A stretch of DNA of 64,000 nt, from positions 116,603,794 through 116,667,793 of the forward strand of contig NC_055991.1 in the NCBI RefSeq assembly GCF_018446385.1, in the 5' to 3' direction. The stretch comes from Zingiber officinale (taxonomy: Eukaryota; Streptophyta; Magnoliopsida; Zingiberales; Zingiberaceae). Both the position numbers and the translations under genes were made by a program. Every line of letters begins with the position of its first letter. Position 1 is the first letter of the stretch. Shown here piece after piece: positions 22,648-34,409 of the stretch. Under the pieces are notes generated by a model that was given only the letters and a program-made list of their open reading frames with translations, was not told the DNA's origin and did no database searches.

Positions 22648-24520
22648 ATCTCTCCCTTTTTGATTATGGTAACCGAAATTCAAAGTTAAGCAAAAAATGC
22701 AATAAAGATAAGCATAAATAAGCACAGGCATAAATAAAGCATAAGCACATGCAAAGCTCTCCCTTAATAGAAGCTCCCCCTTAACAAAAATTTCTTTTTA
22801 ATTTTCTTTGAATTTCTTCCTACTCTCCCCCTTTGCCATATATTAAAATAACCAAGAGAGTGAAGAAAATATAAACCTTAACTTTCAAAGATAATTTTTT
22901 ATCTTAATTTTTAAAGAGAAAATTAACTTTAAAGGTAACTTAGCTAATTTTGAGACTAGAAAAATATGAAAACTTAGTTAGATTTGCAAAGCTTTTTGAA
23001 AGATATTTAGCTTAATTTGAAAAGCTTTTTGACAAAATACTTAGTTAAATTTGAAAAGCTTTTGAAAGATACTTAGTGTTTTCAATAAAAACTTAGCATT
23101 TGAAAGAAAATAATTACTTTAAGAAACACTTAGCTAAATTTTTTAAAAAATGCTTCGAAAAAGTACTTAACTAAACTTAAGCTAAATTTGAAATGTTTTT
23201 CTTGATAAAAGTTTTAGTTTAAATACTTAACTTAAAAGGATATACATAAGAGCTTAGCTTAAGTACTTAGCTTTGAAAACATTTAGCCTTTTAGAAAAGT
23301 TTTAATTTTAAAGTCAGGTCACAGATAATTAAATTTAAAATCAGGTCAAAGATAGTCTGTATTTTTAAAGAAAAGTCAAAAATAGTTTTTAATTTTGAAG
23401 TCAAATCAAAAATAATTTTTATTTTAAAGATAAGTCAAAAACATTTTTTTTAAAAAAAAATTGACTTGGGAAAAAATTTTCACTCCCTCTAAATTAATGC
23501 CTATAGTCCAAGCATGTATTTAAAAGTAATTATTTTCTTAATTTTTCATCTCACCTATTCTAGGTTATCAAGCATGTTCAACTTATGAGTGAGTGTGAGA
23601 TGGAGTTAACTTCATTTAAAAATATTGAAAATATAAGTTAGAATTCCAAATAAGTAAACATTTAACATTTTGAAGAATTAATTGAGTTGAAATTATAATT
23701 TGAAAATTGATTAAGATTAGGGAAACAAATATGATTTTAAAATAGAATTAAGTAAGATTTTGAGATTGATTAAGTGTGAAGATATTAAGTGTGATCAGGA
23801 TTTTAAAATTAATTAAAATATCATGTGCGATCATGATTTTGAAAGTAAATTAATATATTAAGTGCCATCATGATTTCGAATAATTTTTTAAAATGATTTT
23901 TAAATAATTTTTCAAATAATTTTTAAAATGTTTTTTAAATAATTTTTAAAAATAATTTTTAAAAATAAATTTTCAAATGAATTTTAAATAATTTGTTTGG
24001 TGGGTTTAAGTTAATTTATTTGATCAAGTTAATTTACTTGATTAGGTTGATAATTAAATTAATTAGTTAAATAAATTAATTAGTTAAATAAATTAATTAG
24101 TTAAATAAATAAATTTATTTAAATTGATTAATTTGACTAAATTCGTCCTAGATCCATCTCATCCGATTCTAAGTTATCAATCAGGTAATCTTAAGTAATT
24201 TTGTGAGATGATTATCTTTAATTTAGGTTATTTCTAAGGATTAATTTACATTTGAGTTAAAATTAGGTTTTCCAATTAGTCAATTAAATATGCATTTCAA
24301 AGATTGACTCCCAGGTCGTGGCGAGACACTCAGCCTTCTTGGGTATGGGATCATCCACCACTTCCTAGACAGAGCCACTTAAAAAAAATATATATATTTA
24401 ATTTTCTTTTTTGAAACCACTAGGTTTAACTAACAAGTATAAATTACGCCTAGGTCCTTAAACTATCCTAGTCTAAACATGCTTATTACAAGGAAAGTAA
24501 ATAAACAATCATCAATCAAT
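22648..24520 (-). other. AT-rich tail of the minus gag-only element
   Basis: It begins at the polypurine tract (minus-strand read CCATAATCAAAAAGGGAGAGAT). A/T-rich, with repeated AACTTAGCTAA and TTTTTAAAT motifs. It is the counterpart of 30100-33158 in the plus sister but lacks the expanded 58-bp array. No coding sequence is supported. Confidence 0.65.
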
Positions 24521-25714
24521 TTATTTATTAATTAAGATAGATTTTCTATTGGCTCCTCCTGGATCATAGCCTCGATATGGTCTATCAAGGTAATAGACTT
24601 GATCCTTGGGGACCCAATAGTGTCCAAGTTCGACTTGATTAATCAGGTTTGACTTGGGGACCCATGTTTGGACTACTTTTCTATTTGACCGATTTACTAG
24701 AGACAGATAGGATTTGTATTTGTGTTTGGTCTTAAATCCAAGTCCAGATTTGTTGTAAACGGCTCGCTGTTTTCCAAAAATCAGATCCAAATTCTTGGAA
24801 CTCAAGGTGAATCGTTCCAACGTGTCCTTGAGTTCTTTAATTTGAGTTTTCAAATTAGAATTTTCTTCCTCAAGTTGTTGGACTTGAGTTGAACTTCCAA
24901 TTTGAATTGACTCAGTTAAAGAACTTGAGTCAGTCGCTTCCTTAAGGGCTGTTACCTCCTTTTGGAGTGACTTGACCCGGATGTTGGATTTAGCCAGTTT
25001 CTTTAACAAGTACGGAACTAATTTTTGTAAATCGTCTAACTGAGTCTCGGCAAGTAGGGAACTTACAGTGGGATTTCGTCATTCGGAAATGGATACGGAT
25101 CCGTGGCTTCACTCGGACTCGGTCTCGGATTCGCTCTCGATTTCTGACTCATACTCGGACTCAATTTCCGCCACAGTTGCTAGTACTGGTAGAGCGAGGA
25201 AGCTCGTCGATTCTTCTTCGTCGGACTCGGACTTGTTTGATGACTCAGATCATGTTGCCTTCAGTGCTTTCTTCGTCTTGCTTATTCCTGCAAATAACGT
25301 AACACCTTCCTCGGCCGAAGTAGTATCAGTCTGCTCATTTAATTTTAATGAATCGTCTATTAAATTACACTTACTTACGTTCGTATCAGAAATACCTTCG
25401 TGTAGCTCGATCAATTTTTGCCACAATTCTTTTGCACTTGAGAAGGGGCTGACGCGGTTCAGCTCCTCATTGGTTAGGCCGCATTGTAGCATGCAAGTTG
25501 CTTTGGCATCGACTTCAACTTGTTTCATTATACCAGCGTCCCAGTTGATGCATGAGACAAGTTCTCCAGTGCTATCACGTGGAAGCTCGAGTCCAGTCTG
25601 GATAATGATCCACATCTCAATTTGCGTCCTGAGATGGTATTCCATCCGGTTCTTCCAATAGCCAAAATCTTTGTCGGAAAAGAGTGGCGGGCTGACCATG
25701 CTAAACTTGCACAC
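24521..25714 (-). pseudogene. Gag of the minus gag-only element, frameshifted
   Basis: Two frames, 25714-25250 and 25009-24521, cover the N- and C-terminal parts of the gag seen intact in sequence order at 28882-30099. The N-part has the conserved FGYWKNRMEYHLRTQIEMW (UBN2/DUF4219-like copia gag start) and ELWQKLIELHEG. The C-part has a coiled-coil-prone segment VQQLEEENSNLKTQIKELKD and the ending PYRGYDPGGANRK. The acidic serine-rich link between them is broken by frame changes. This copy keeps a CAG codon where the plus copy has TAG. Confidence 0.85.
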
Positions 25715-26044
25715 AAATAAAACAAAAAATCTATTCCAAGACTAGGTCTTGGATTAGTAGTGTGGGAGAAAAATAAAAATAGTAATTCAGGAATTTTGAG
25801 AAAAAAAATAATAAAATAATAATAAAATATTATTAAAATAATATAAAAAAAATATTACCACAAATTTTTAAAAATGCGATATTTCGCTAATATGGACCAG
25901 TGGTGAAAAGATGATAGTGAATTTTTCTAAATTAATTTTGGAGGGAAAAAATGAAAGGCATAAGGTTTTATTTTACCCTAAACGAACGAAAAAGCGACGA
26001 AAAAAAATGCTTGGACGGTAGTTGTACCAATTCAGAGCAACCTC

Positions 26045-26056
26045 GCTCTGATACCA
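26045..26056 (-). other. Primer-binding site of the minus gag-only element
   Basis: GCTCTGATACCA is the reverse complement of TGGTATCAGAGC, the initiator tRNA-Met primer site of many copia elements. It lies two bases inside the 5' LTR end. Confidence 0.9.
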
Positions 26057-26058
26057 AT

Positions 26059-27318
26059 TGTTGGATCGAGAAGTGCTAGAGGGGAGAGGGTGAATAGTGC
26101 TCGTGGCTATTTCATTCGATTTAAAACATATTGAGTAAAACGCAGTAGAAATTAATAAAAGAAACACTCGCTAACATAGGTTGTTTACTTGGTTCGGAGC
26201 CTGTGGCGACTTCTACTCCAAGGCCCGCGATCGTTGATCGCTTCCGGTGGGCAACAACTATATTCCGTAAAGTTATTACAAACTGAGTACAGAAAAAGCT
26301 GTAAATAAATTTTATACTGACAACTAAAATGCTAAATCTGAAGCTCCGAGTTGTCGGCGTCGAGTTGTAGCTTTGTCGAACTGTCTCGTTAGCAGCTGGA
26401 TGCAGAAAGATTGCTTGGAAGAAGATGCCTTTACTGCTATCTCGAGACATCCTTATAAAGGGTGTTCAAGGCGCCTCCATTAAGCTCCAAGGCGCCTCCA
26501 ACCCAAGATTTTATCCCGATTCAGCCGCTGTCGATCAGGCTTTGACCGCTGCTCGTTATCCACCTAAAGGCGCCTTCATCACTGGTCCAAGGCGCCTCCA
26601 AGAACCAGTTCAAGGCGCCTTCAGTCTCCTTGAAGCCACCACCAGCTTCACTTCGCAGCCAGCTTCAGTCTTGTACCTGAGGCGCCTCCAAGCTCCATGG
26701 AGGCGCCTCGGGTACTGTTCATCCGAGATATAACTTGCTCCTTTGTTCCTGTAAAATGTGTTAGTCCCAAGCACATATCTTGCAAAACAAAGTTAGCACA
26801 TAATAGTCATAGTAAATAAAATATTGACAGTCTCCGGACTGTCCGGGTCTGACTTCGGATTTCCTACCGGAAACCCTAGGTCGACCCGACGCCTACTGTT
26901 CCTTCTGCGGGGAATGCGTCCTCACCTACTCCACTTAGGAGAGTTACCTGTTGCCAGTGCGATCCTCCAGATCGATTGGACTTTTGCTCAGCGCTCAATG
27001 CTTCCGGACTTTCTGCTGGACGACCGCTCCCCGACCCGTCCAGTCTTCCACTTGGTTCGCGACACCAGGATTTTCCACCTAGGGTTACCACCCCTAGGAC
27101 TTTTGCCTGAAGCTCTCGACCCGCCAAGACTTTCCGCATAGAGTTACCACCCCCTAGGGTTTTTCGCCTGCCTAATCTCAGCTAGGACTTTTGCCTAAGT
27201 ACACTTAGGACTTTCCTACAATCTTATTCAAATTATTAGATCACAAAACGACTTAACTTTGAACCCTTTTCCATTATCAAAACATGGGTTCGATCGTCGG
27301 ATGCTTCCTGCACCAATA
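26059..27318 (-). mobile_element. 5' LTR of the minus gag-only element
   Basis: Full 1260-bp LTR with ends TGTTGGATCG (left, its 3' end) and GCACCAATA (right, its 5' end, with one change from CCAACA). The TSD TTAGG follows at 27319. Confidence 0.88.
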
Positions 27319-27381
27319 TTAGGCTGTATGAACTTAGACTATATATTAAGGAATAATCGTCTCGCACCTCTGAGTAGTATT
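27319..27381 (+). pseudogene. Copia gag, short piece between two insertions
   Basis: After the TTAGG copy the host gag frame resumes and reads through (CMNLDYILRNNRLAPL) to the next insertion at 27382. Only about 60 bp of host element separates two 7-9 kb elements. Confidence 0.8.
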
Positions 27382-28539
27382 TGTTGGTGCGGTAAGCATC
27401 CGACGATCGAACCTATGTTTTGATTATGTCAAAGGGTTCAAAGTTAAGGTGTTTTGGTTTCTAATATGTTGAACAAGTTTGCAGAAAAGTCCTAAGTGTA
27501 CTTAGGCAAAAGTCCTAGCTGCGGTTAGGCAGGTGGAAAACCCTAGAGGGTGGTAACCCTAGGTGGAAAGTCCTGGTGTCGCGAACCAGGTGGAAGACTG
27601 GACCAGCCGGGAAGCGGAAGTCCAGCAGAAAGTCCAGAAGCTTCGAACGCTGAGCAAAAGTCCAGTCGATCTGGAGGATCGCACTGGCAACAGGTAAATC
27701 TCCTGAGTGGAGTAGGTGAGGATGCGTTCCCCGTAGAGGGAACAATAGGCGTCGGGTCAACCTAGGGCTTCCGGTGGGAAATCCAAAGTCAGACCCGGAC
27801 AGTCCGTTGACTGTCGATATTTTGATTTAGTATACCTATTCTGTGCTAACTTTGTTTTGCAGGGTATGTGTTTCGTACTAACACATTTTGCAGGAACAAA
27901 GAAGCAACTTTGGCCTCGGATGAACAGTGTCCGAGGCGCCTCCATGGAGCTTGGAGGTGCCTCGGGTGCAAGCCAGATGGAGTCCGCGAAGAGGAGCTGA
28001 AGGCGCCTTGGTTGGATCTGGAGGCACCTTGGAGATGGGATTGAAGGCGTCTTGGACTGTCATGAAGGCGCCTTGAGCAGGATAAGCGCAGAAGAAGTCT
28101 GCACTGATCTACGCGGCTGAATCAGCTCGTTGGAGGCGCCTTGGATGGCAATGGAGGCGCTCCAGCATGCTATAAAAGCAGGTCTCGAGCAGCTTCTTGA
28201 AGAATCATCTTTCAAGCGACCCTTCTGCTACGAGCTGCTAACGCAAAGTTCCAACAAAGCTACGACTTGACGCGGACGACCCGGAACTTTACTTTCTCCA
28301 ATTCTGTTGTCGGTATAACTTTAATATTTCAGTTTGTAATCCATATTTGTAATCTATTTGCGCGAAATAGTGAATTGCCCACAGTAATCGCTCAACGAGC
28401 GAGGGCCTTGGAGTAGGAGTCGCCCAAGGTTCAGAACCAAGTAAAAATACTTGGGTTTTTGTGTGTTGTTCTTTTCTGCAGCTTTAACTCGAGTTTTACG
28501 AATCGAACGAAATAGCCTCTAGCGCTTCTCGATCCAACA
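27382..28539 (+). mobile_element. 5' LTR of the plus gag-only element
   Basis: It starts TGTTGGTGCGGTAAGCATCC and ends GATCCAACA (1158 bp). It lacks two blocks that the 3' LTR has: about 90 bp near the CCTAGGTCATAGGGGG stretch (33330-33425) and about 22 bp near the end (CACGAGCGTTATTCACCTCC). Substitutions between the two LTRs are few, so indels dominate. Confidence 0.88.
27934..28150 (+). repeat. GGCGCC palindrome cluster in LTR
   Basis: AGGCGCCTCC, AAGGCGCCTT and GAGGCGCCTTGG units, with decayed GGTGCC/GGCACC versions between them. Same family feature as at 21776-22016. Confidence 0.8.
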
Positions 28540-28541
28540 AT

Positions 28542-28553
28542 TGGTATCAGAGC
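28542..28553 (+). other. Primer-binding site of the plus gag-only element
   Basis: TGGTATCAGAGC two bases after the LTR end matches initiator tRNA-Met. Confidence 0.92.
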
Positions 28554-28881
28554 GGGGTTGCTCTGAATTGGTACAACTACCGTTCGAGCATTTTTTCGTT
28601 GCTTTCTCGTTAATATAGGGTAAAAATAAAACCTTACGCCTTTCGTTTTTTCCCTCCAAAATCATTTTCAAAAAACTCATTCTCATCTTTTCACCATTGG
28701 TCAGCATTAGCGAAATATCGCATTATCAAAAAATTGAAATAATATTTTTTAATATTTTTTAATATTTTATTATTTTTTTCAAAAATTAGTGAATTGTTAT
28801 TTTTATCTTTCTCACACACTACTAATCCAGGATTAAGTCCCGGAACAAGTTTTTTTATTTTATTTGTGTGCTAGATCTTAA

Positions 28882-30099
28882 ATGACATTCCAAGAAGGAT
28901 TTTGCACCGTCCGCCCACCACTCTTTTCTGGCGAGGACTTTGGATATTGGAAGAACCGGATGGAATACCACCTCAAGACGCAAGTCGAGATGTGGATCAT
29001 TATCCAGACCGGTCTTGAGCTTCCACGCGACGGCATCGGAGAACTCGTCTCATGCATCAACTGGGATGCTAGCATAAAGAAGAAGGTGGAAGCCGATGCC
29101 AAAGCAACCTGCATGCTACAAGGTGGCCTAACCAATGAAGAACTGAACCGCATCGGCCCCTTCGTAAGTTCAAAAGAGTTGTGGCAAAAGCTGATTGAGC
29201 TACACGAGGATAACTCCAATGCGAAAGTAAGTAAGCACAATTTAATAGATGAATCATTTGAACAGACTAATACTACTCTCGCCGAGGAAGGTGTTGTGTT
29301 AGTTGCAGGTACAATCAAGACTAAGGAAGCTAGAAAGAAGAAGGTGTTACAGGCGACGTGGGATGAGTCCTCCTCCGAAGATTCGGAAGAAGAGCTTGAA
29401 CAAATAAGCTTCCTAGCTCTACCGATACAAGCAAATATTGTCGAAATCGAGATCGAGTCCGAATCCGAGATCGAGAGTGAGTCAGATACCGAGTCCGAGC
29501 GAAGCCACGGATCCGCATCCATTTCCGAAGGACCAAAACCCACTGTAAGCTCTTTAATTTCTGGTATTAATATAGATAATCTAGAAAATTTACAAAACCT
29601 AGTACCTTACTTGCTAAAGAAATTGGGTAAGTCCAATATCCGGGTCAAGTCGCTCCAAAAGGAGGTAATAGCCCTTAAGGAAGCGACTGACTCGAGTTCT
29701 TTAATTGAGTCAGTTCAAATTGGAAGTTCAACTCAAGTCCAACAACTTGAGGAAGAAAATTACAATTTGAAAACTCAAATTCAAGAACTCAAGGACACGT
29801 TGGAATGGTTCACCTTGGGTTCCAAGAATCTGGATCTGATTATTGGAAAATAGCGAGCCATTTACAACAAATCCGGACTTGTATTTAAGACCAAAACAAA
29901 GTATAAATCATATCCGTCGTTAGTAAATAGAAATAATAGAAACATAATTCAAGCATGGGTCCCCAAGTCAAACTTGGTTAATCAAGTTAGACTTAGACAA
30001 TATTGGGTCCCCAAGGATCAGATCCATTACCTTGATATACCATATCGAGGCTATGATCCAGGGGGAGCAAATAGAAAGACCATCTTTACCAAAAGATAG
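28882..30099 (+). CDS. Retrotransposon gag, one in-frame TAG
   Basis: Open from ATG 28882 to TAG at 29851-29853 (323 residues). The same frame then continues without another stop to TAG at 30097-30099, ending PYRGYDPGGANRKTIFTKR. The minus sister has CAG at the position of the first TAG, so the stop is a single C-to-T change and the normal product was about 405 residues. Seen: FGYWKNRMEYHLKTQVEMW and MLQGGLTNEELNRI (copia gag), an acidic serine-glutamate stretch (about residues 160-210), then coiled-coil-prone VQQLEEENYNLKTQIQEL. There is no zinc knuckle. Gag would form particles, but enzymes must come from another element. Confidence 0.85.
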
Positions 30100-30530
30100 A
30101 ACTGATTGATGCTAGTTTATTTATTTTCCTTGCAATATACATGCTTAGACTAGGATAGCTTAAGGATCTAGGCGTAATTTACACTTGCTAGTTAAATCTA
30201 GGAGTTTCAAAAAGAAAATTAAATATATATTTCTTTGAGCGATTCTGTTTAGGAAGGGGTGGATGATCTCATACCCAAGAAGGCCTAGAGCCTCGCCCTG
30301 ACCTGGGAATCAATCATGGAAAGACATATTTAATTGACTAATTGGAAAACCTAAGTTTAACTCAAATGTAAATTAATCCTTAGAAATAAACTAAATTAAA
30401 TATAACCATCACACAAAATTACTTAAGATTACCTGATTGATAATTTAGAATCGGGTGAGATGGATCTAGGTTCAAATAAGCTCAAATAAAATTTAAACAA
30501 ATTTAATTAAAATCAACTGAACCCAATCAA
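30100..30530 (+). other. AT-rich internal sequence after gag
   Basis: Non-coding tail of the plus gag-only element. It mirrors 24090-24520 on the minus copy, for example the block with GATGGATCTAGG. Confidence 0.6.
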
Positions 30531-30531
30531 C

Positions 30532-31890
30532 CTTAATTTCAAAATCATTTGAAAAAAATATTTTAAAAATCTTTTAAAACTTAATTTCAAAATTATTTGA
30601 AATATCTTTTAAAAATCATTTTAAAAATCTTTTAAAACTTAATTTCAAAATTATTTGAAAAATCTTTTAAAAATCATTTTAAAAATCTTTTAAAACTTAA
30701 TTTCAAAATCATTTGAAAAATCTTTTAAAAAATCATTTTAAAAATCTTTTAAAACTTAATTTCAAAATCATTTGAAAAATATTTTAAAAATCATTTTAAA
30801 ATCTTTAAAAACTTAATTTCAAAATTATTTGAAAAATCTTTTAAATCATTTTAAAAATCTTTTAAAATTTAATTTCAAAATTATTTGAAAAATCTTTTAA
30901 AAATCTTTTAAAACTTAATTTCAAAATTATTTGAAAAATATTTTAAAAATTATTTTAAAAATCTTTTAAAACTTAATTTCAAAATTATTTGAAAAATCAT
31001 TTTAAAAATCTTTTAAAACTTAATTTCAAAATTATTTGAAAAATCATTTTAAAATCTTTTAAAACTTAATTTCAAAATTATTTGAAAAATCTTAGAAAAA
31101 ACATGTTAAAAATCTTTTAAAACTTAATTTCAAAATTATTTGAAAAATATTTTAAAAATCATTTTAAAAATCTTTTAAAACTTAATTTAAAAATTATTTG
31201 AAAAATCTTTTAAAAATCATTTTAAAAATCTTTTAAAACTTAATTTCAAAATTATTTGAAAAATCTTTTAAAAATCATTTTAAAAATCATTTTAAAAACT
31301 TTTAAAACTTAATTTCAAAATTATTTGAAAAATATTTTAAATCATTTTAAAAATCTTTTAAAACTTAATTTCAAAATTATTTGAAAAAACTTTGAAAAAA
31401 CATTTTAAAAATCTTTTAAAATTTAATTTCAAAATTATTTGAAAAATATTTTAAAAATCATTTTAAAACTTAATTTCAAAATTATTTTAAAAATATTTTT
31501 AAAACCATTTTAAAAATCTTTTAAAACTTAGTTTCAAAATTATTTGAAAAGACATTTTAAATATCTTTTTAAACTTAATTTCAAAATTATTTGAAAAGAC
31601 ATTTTAAAAATCTTTTTAAACTTAATTTCAAAATTATTTGGAAAATCTTTTAAAAATCATTTTAAAAATATTTTAAACTTAATTTGAAATTATTTGAAAA
31701 ATCTTTTAAAAATCATTTAGAAAATCTTTTAAAACTTAATTTCAAAATTATTTGAAAAATCTTTGAAAAAACATTTTAAAAATCTTTTAAAAATTAATTT
31801 CAAAATTATTTGAAAAATCTTTTAAAAATCTTTTAAAACTTAAGTTCAAAATTATTTGAAAAGTCTTTTAAAAATCATTTTAAAAATTCA
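30532..31890 (+). repeat. 58-bp AT-rich minisatellite inside the retroelement
   Basis: About two dozen units built on CTTAATTTCAAAATTATTTG followed by AAAAATCTTTTAAAAATCAT and more TTTTAAAA modules. The common unit is 58 bp, with shorter 45-47 bp versions that miss one module. Scattered point changes show the array is not brand new. TTTTAAAA is self-complementary, so the array is rich in short palindromes. The minus sister has only a short, disordered counterpart. Confidence 0.92.
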
Positions 31891-33158
31891 AAATTCATTG
31901 AAAAATTTATTTGAAAACCATTTAATTTCAAAACCTTTGAAAAATTAATTTCAAAATTACTTAAAATGGTTAATTAATCTCAAAATATTATTAAATTAAT
32001 TTCAATCAGTTTAAAGGGGTTTAAAATATCTGTGAAATTATGATTGCAAATGTTAACTCTAGTTAATTTTTAATATTTTCTCGAAAGTTTAATATTTACT
32101 CATTTGAAATTCAAACTTATATTTTCAATAGTTTTATTGACAAAGTTAACTTTATCTCACACTCACTCATAAGCTAAACATGCCTGAAAACCTAGAATGG
32201 GTGAGATGAAAAATTAGGCAAAATATAAAAGACCTATTATATTCTATATATGCTTGGACTCTAGGACCCTAGGGATTCATGTTTGCATTAATTAAGGGGG
32301 AGTGAGCGGAGTCAAGCTAATTATCAAGTAACTTTTGAAAAACTTTTCAAATTTAATTAAATATCTTTCGGAAAAACTTTTCAAATTTAACTCAGTATTA
32401 AATGGTCTTTCAAAACTATCTCTAATTTGGCTATATATTTTTTTATTATCCCCTATCAAACTCCCTATTTTTCAAACTAAGAATTTAACTAAGTATTTTT
32501 AAAAAAAACCTTATTAAAATCGTTTTCTAATTTAAAAAGTTAACTAAATATTTCTTTCAAGAAATTTTTTTAAAAGTTAACTAAATATTTTTTCGAAAGC
32601 TTTTCAAATTTAATTAAGTATCTTTCGAACAACTTTAACTAAGTCTTCTTCAAAACTACTTCAACTTTGACTAAGTTTTCTTTAAAAAATCAAGTTAAAA
32701 TACTTTTTATTTTGACTATGTTATCTATCCTTAAGTGAAGTATTTCTCAAGCTTAATCAAGTTTTCTTTAAACTAAAATTATGTTCCAAACTTAGCTATC
32801 TAGCAAAGTGCTTTGTCAACGCAATCATTTTAAAAGCTAAAAATATAGCTAAGTTGATTTCTTTTCGAAAAATTTGTGCTACCCGTCAGGGGGAGTTTAA
32901 AATCGAATATTTGTTTTTCTCTTTTCCTAGTTTTCTTTTTGATTTATGTCAAAGGGGGAGAGAGAAAAGTTATGTAAAGAGTAAACTTAAACATAATCAA
33001 AGGGGAAACATAAAGTTTTTATTATTTATGCTCATGTTTAAGTTTCTGTACTTACTGTCATAAGTTTTTATTTATGCTCATGTTTAAGTTTCTGTACTTA
33101 CTGTCATACTTTCTTACTTAACTTTGAACCGTATTGTCATAATAAAAAATGGGGAGAT
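31891..33158 (+). other. AT-rich tail to the polypurine tract
   Basis: Non-coding, with repeated AACTAAGTATTTTT/TTAACTAAAT motifs. A 42-bp piece (TTTATGCTCATGTTTAAGTT) is duplicated in tandem at about 33020-33105. It ends in the polypurine tract AATAAAAAATGGGGAGAT. Confidence 0.65.
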
Positions 33159-34409
33159 TGTTGGTGCGGGAAGCATCCGACGATCGAACCTATGTTTTGA
33201 TTATGTCAAAGGGTTCAAAGTTAAAGTGTTTTGGTTTCTAATATGTTGAACAAGTTTGCAGAAAAGTCCTAAGTGTACTTAGGCAAACGTCCTAGCTGCG
33301 GTTAGGCAGGTGGAAAACCCTAGAGGATGGTAACCCTAGGTCATAGGGGGTGGTAACCCTATGCGGAAAGTCTTGGCGGGTCGAGAGCTTCAAGTAAAAG
33401 TCCTGGGGGGGGGGGGTAACCCTAGGTGGAAAGTCCTGGTGTCGCGAACCAGGTGGAAGACTGGACCAGCCGGGAAGCGGAAGTCCAGCAGAAAGTCCGG
33501 AAGCTTCGAACGCTGAGCAAAAGTCCAATCGATCTGGAGGATCGCACTGGCAACAGGTATATCTCCTGAGTGGAGTAGGTGAGGAAGCGTTCCCCGTAGA
33601 GGGAACAATAGGCGTCGGGTCAACCTAGGGTTTCCGGTGGGAAATCTGAAGTCAGACCCGGACAGTCCGTTGACTGTCGATATTTTGATTTACTATACCT
33701 ATTCTGTGCTAACTTTGTTTTGTAGGGTATGTGTTTCGGACTAACACATTTTGCAGGAACAAAGAAGCAACTTTGGCCTCGGATGAACAGTGTCCGAGGC
33801 GCCTCCATGGAGCTTGGAGGTGCCTCGGGTGCAAGCCAGATGGAGTCCGCGAAGAGGAGCTGAAGGCGCCTTGGTTGGATCTGGAGGCACCTTGGAGATG
33901 GGATTGAAGGCGTCTTGGACTGTCATGAAGGCGCCTTGAGCAGGATAAGCGCAGAAGAAGTCTGCACTGATCTACGCGGCTGAATCAGCTCGTTGGAGGC
34001 GCCTTGGATGGCAATGGAGGCGCTCCAGCATGCTATAAAAGCAGGTCTCGAGCAGCTTCTTGAAGAATCATCTTTCAAGCGACCCTTCTGCTACGAGCTG
34101 CTAACGCAAAGTTCCAACAAAGCTATGACTTGACGCCAACGACCCGGAACTTTATTTTCTCCAATTCTGTTGTCGGTATAACTTTAATATTTCAGTTTGT
34201 AATCTATTTGTGCAAAATAGTGAATTGCCCACAGTAATCGCTCAACGAGCGAGGGCCTTGGAGTAGGAGTCGCCCAAGGCTCCGAACCAAGTAAAAATAC
34301 TTGGGTTTTTGTGTGTTGTTCTTTTCCGCAGCTTTAACTCGAGTTTTACGAATCGAACGAAATAGCCACGAGCGTTATTCACCTCCCTCTAGCGCTTCTC
34401 GATCCAACG
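33159..34409 (+). mobile_element. 3' LTR of the plus gag-only element
   Basis: It starts TGTTGGTGCGGGAAGCATCC and ends GATCCAACG, where the last base is changed from A. A G-run of 12 lies at about 33405-33416. The GGCGCC cluster is at 33797-34030. Confidence 0.88.

Larger units (their letters stand above)
18038..27318 (-). mobile_element. Gag-only non-autonomous LTR element, minus copy
   Basis: A complete minus-strand element with TSD TTAGG (18033-18037 and 27319-27323). Read on its own strand: 5' LTR 26059-27318, primer-binding site at 26045-26056 (complement of TGGTATCAGAGC), gag remnants 25714 to 24521, AT-rich tail, polypurine tract at 22648-22669, and 3' LTR 18038-22647 with a 3.3-kb solo LTR inside. 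No protease, integrase or reverse transcriptase is present, so mobility must have depended on a related full element. Its sister lies at 27382-34409. Confidence 0.88.
27382..34409 (+). mobile_element. Gag-only non-autonomous LTR element, plus copy
   Basis: A sister of the minus copy in opposite orientation: 5' LTR 27382-28539, primer-binding site 28542-28553, gag 28882-30099, AT-rich tail with a 58-bp minisatellite, polypurine tract 33145-33158 and 3' LTR 33159-34409. Target duplication is GTATT (27377-27381) and GTACT (34410-34414), one base apart. The restored host reading frame needs the C form. There is no pol region. Confidence 0.87.

Noticed and set aside
25068..25661. 197-residue plus-strand frame
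   Set aside because: Antisense shadow of the minus-strand gag.
28878..29543. 221-residue minus-strand frame
   Set aside because: Antisense shadow of the gag frame at 28882.
30532..31890. Possible CRISPR-like array
   Set aside because: Units are contiguous with no unique spacers. It is an AT-rich minisatellite in a plant retroelement.
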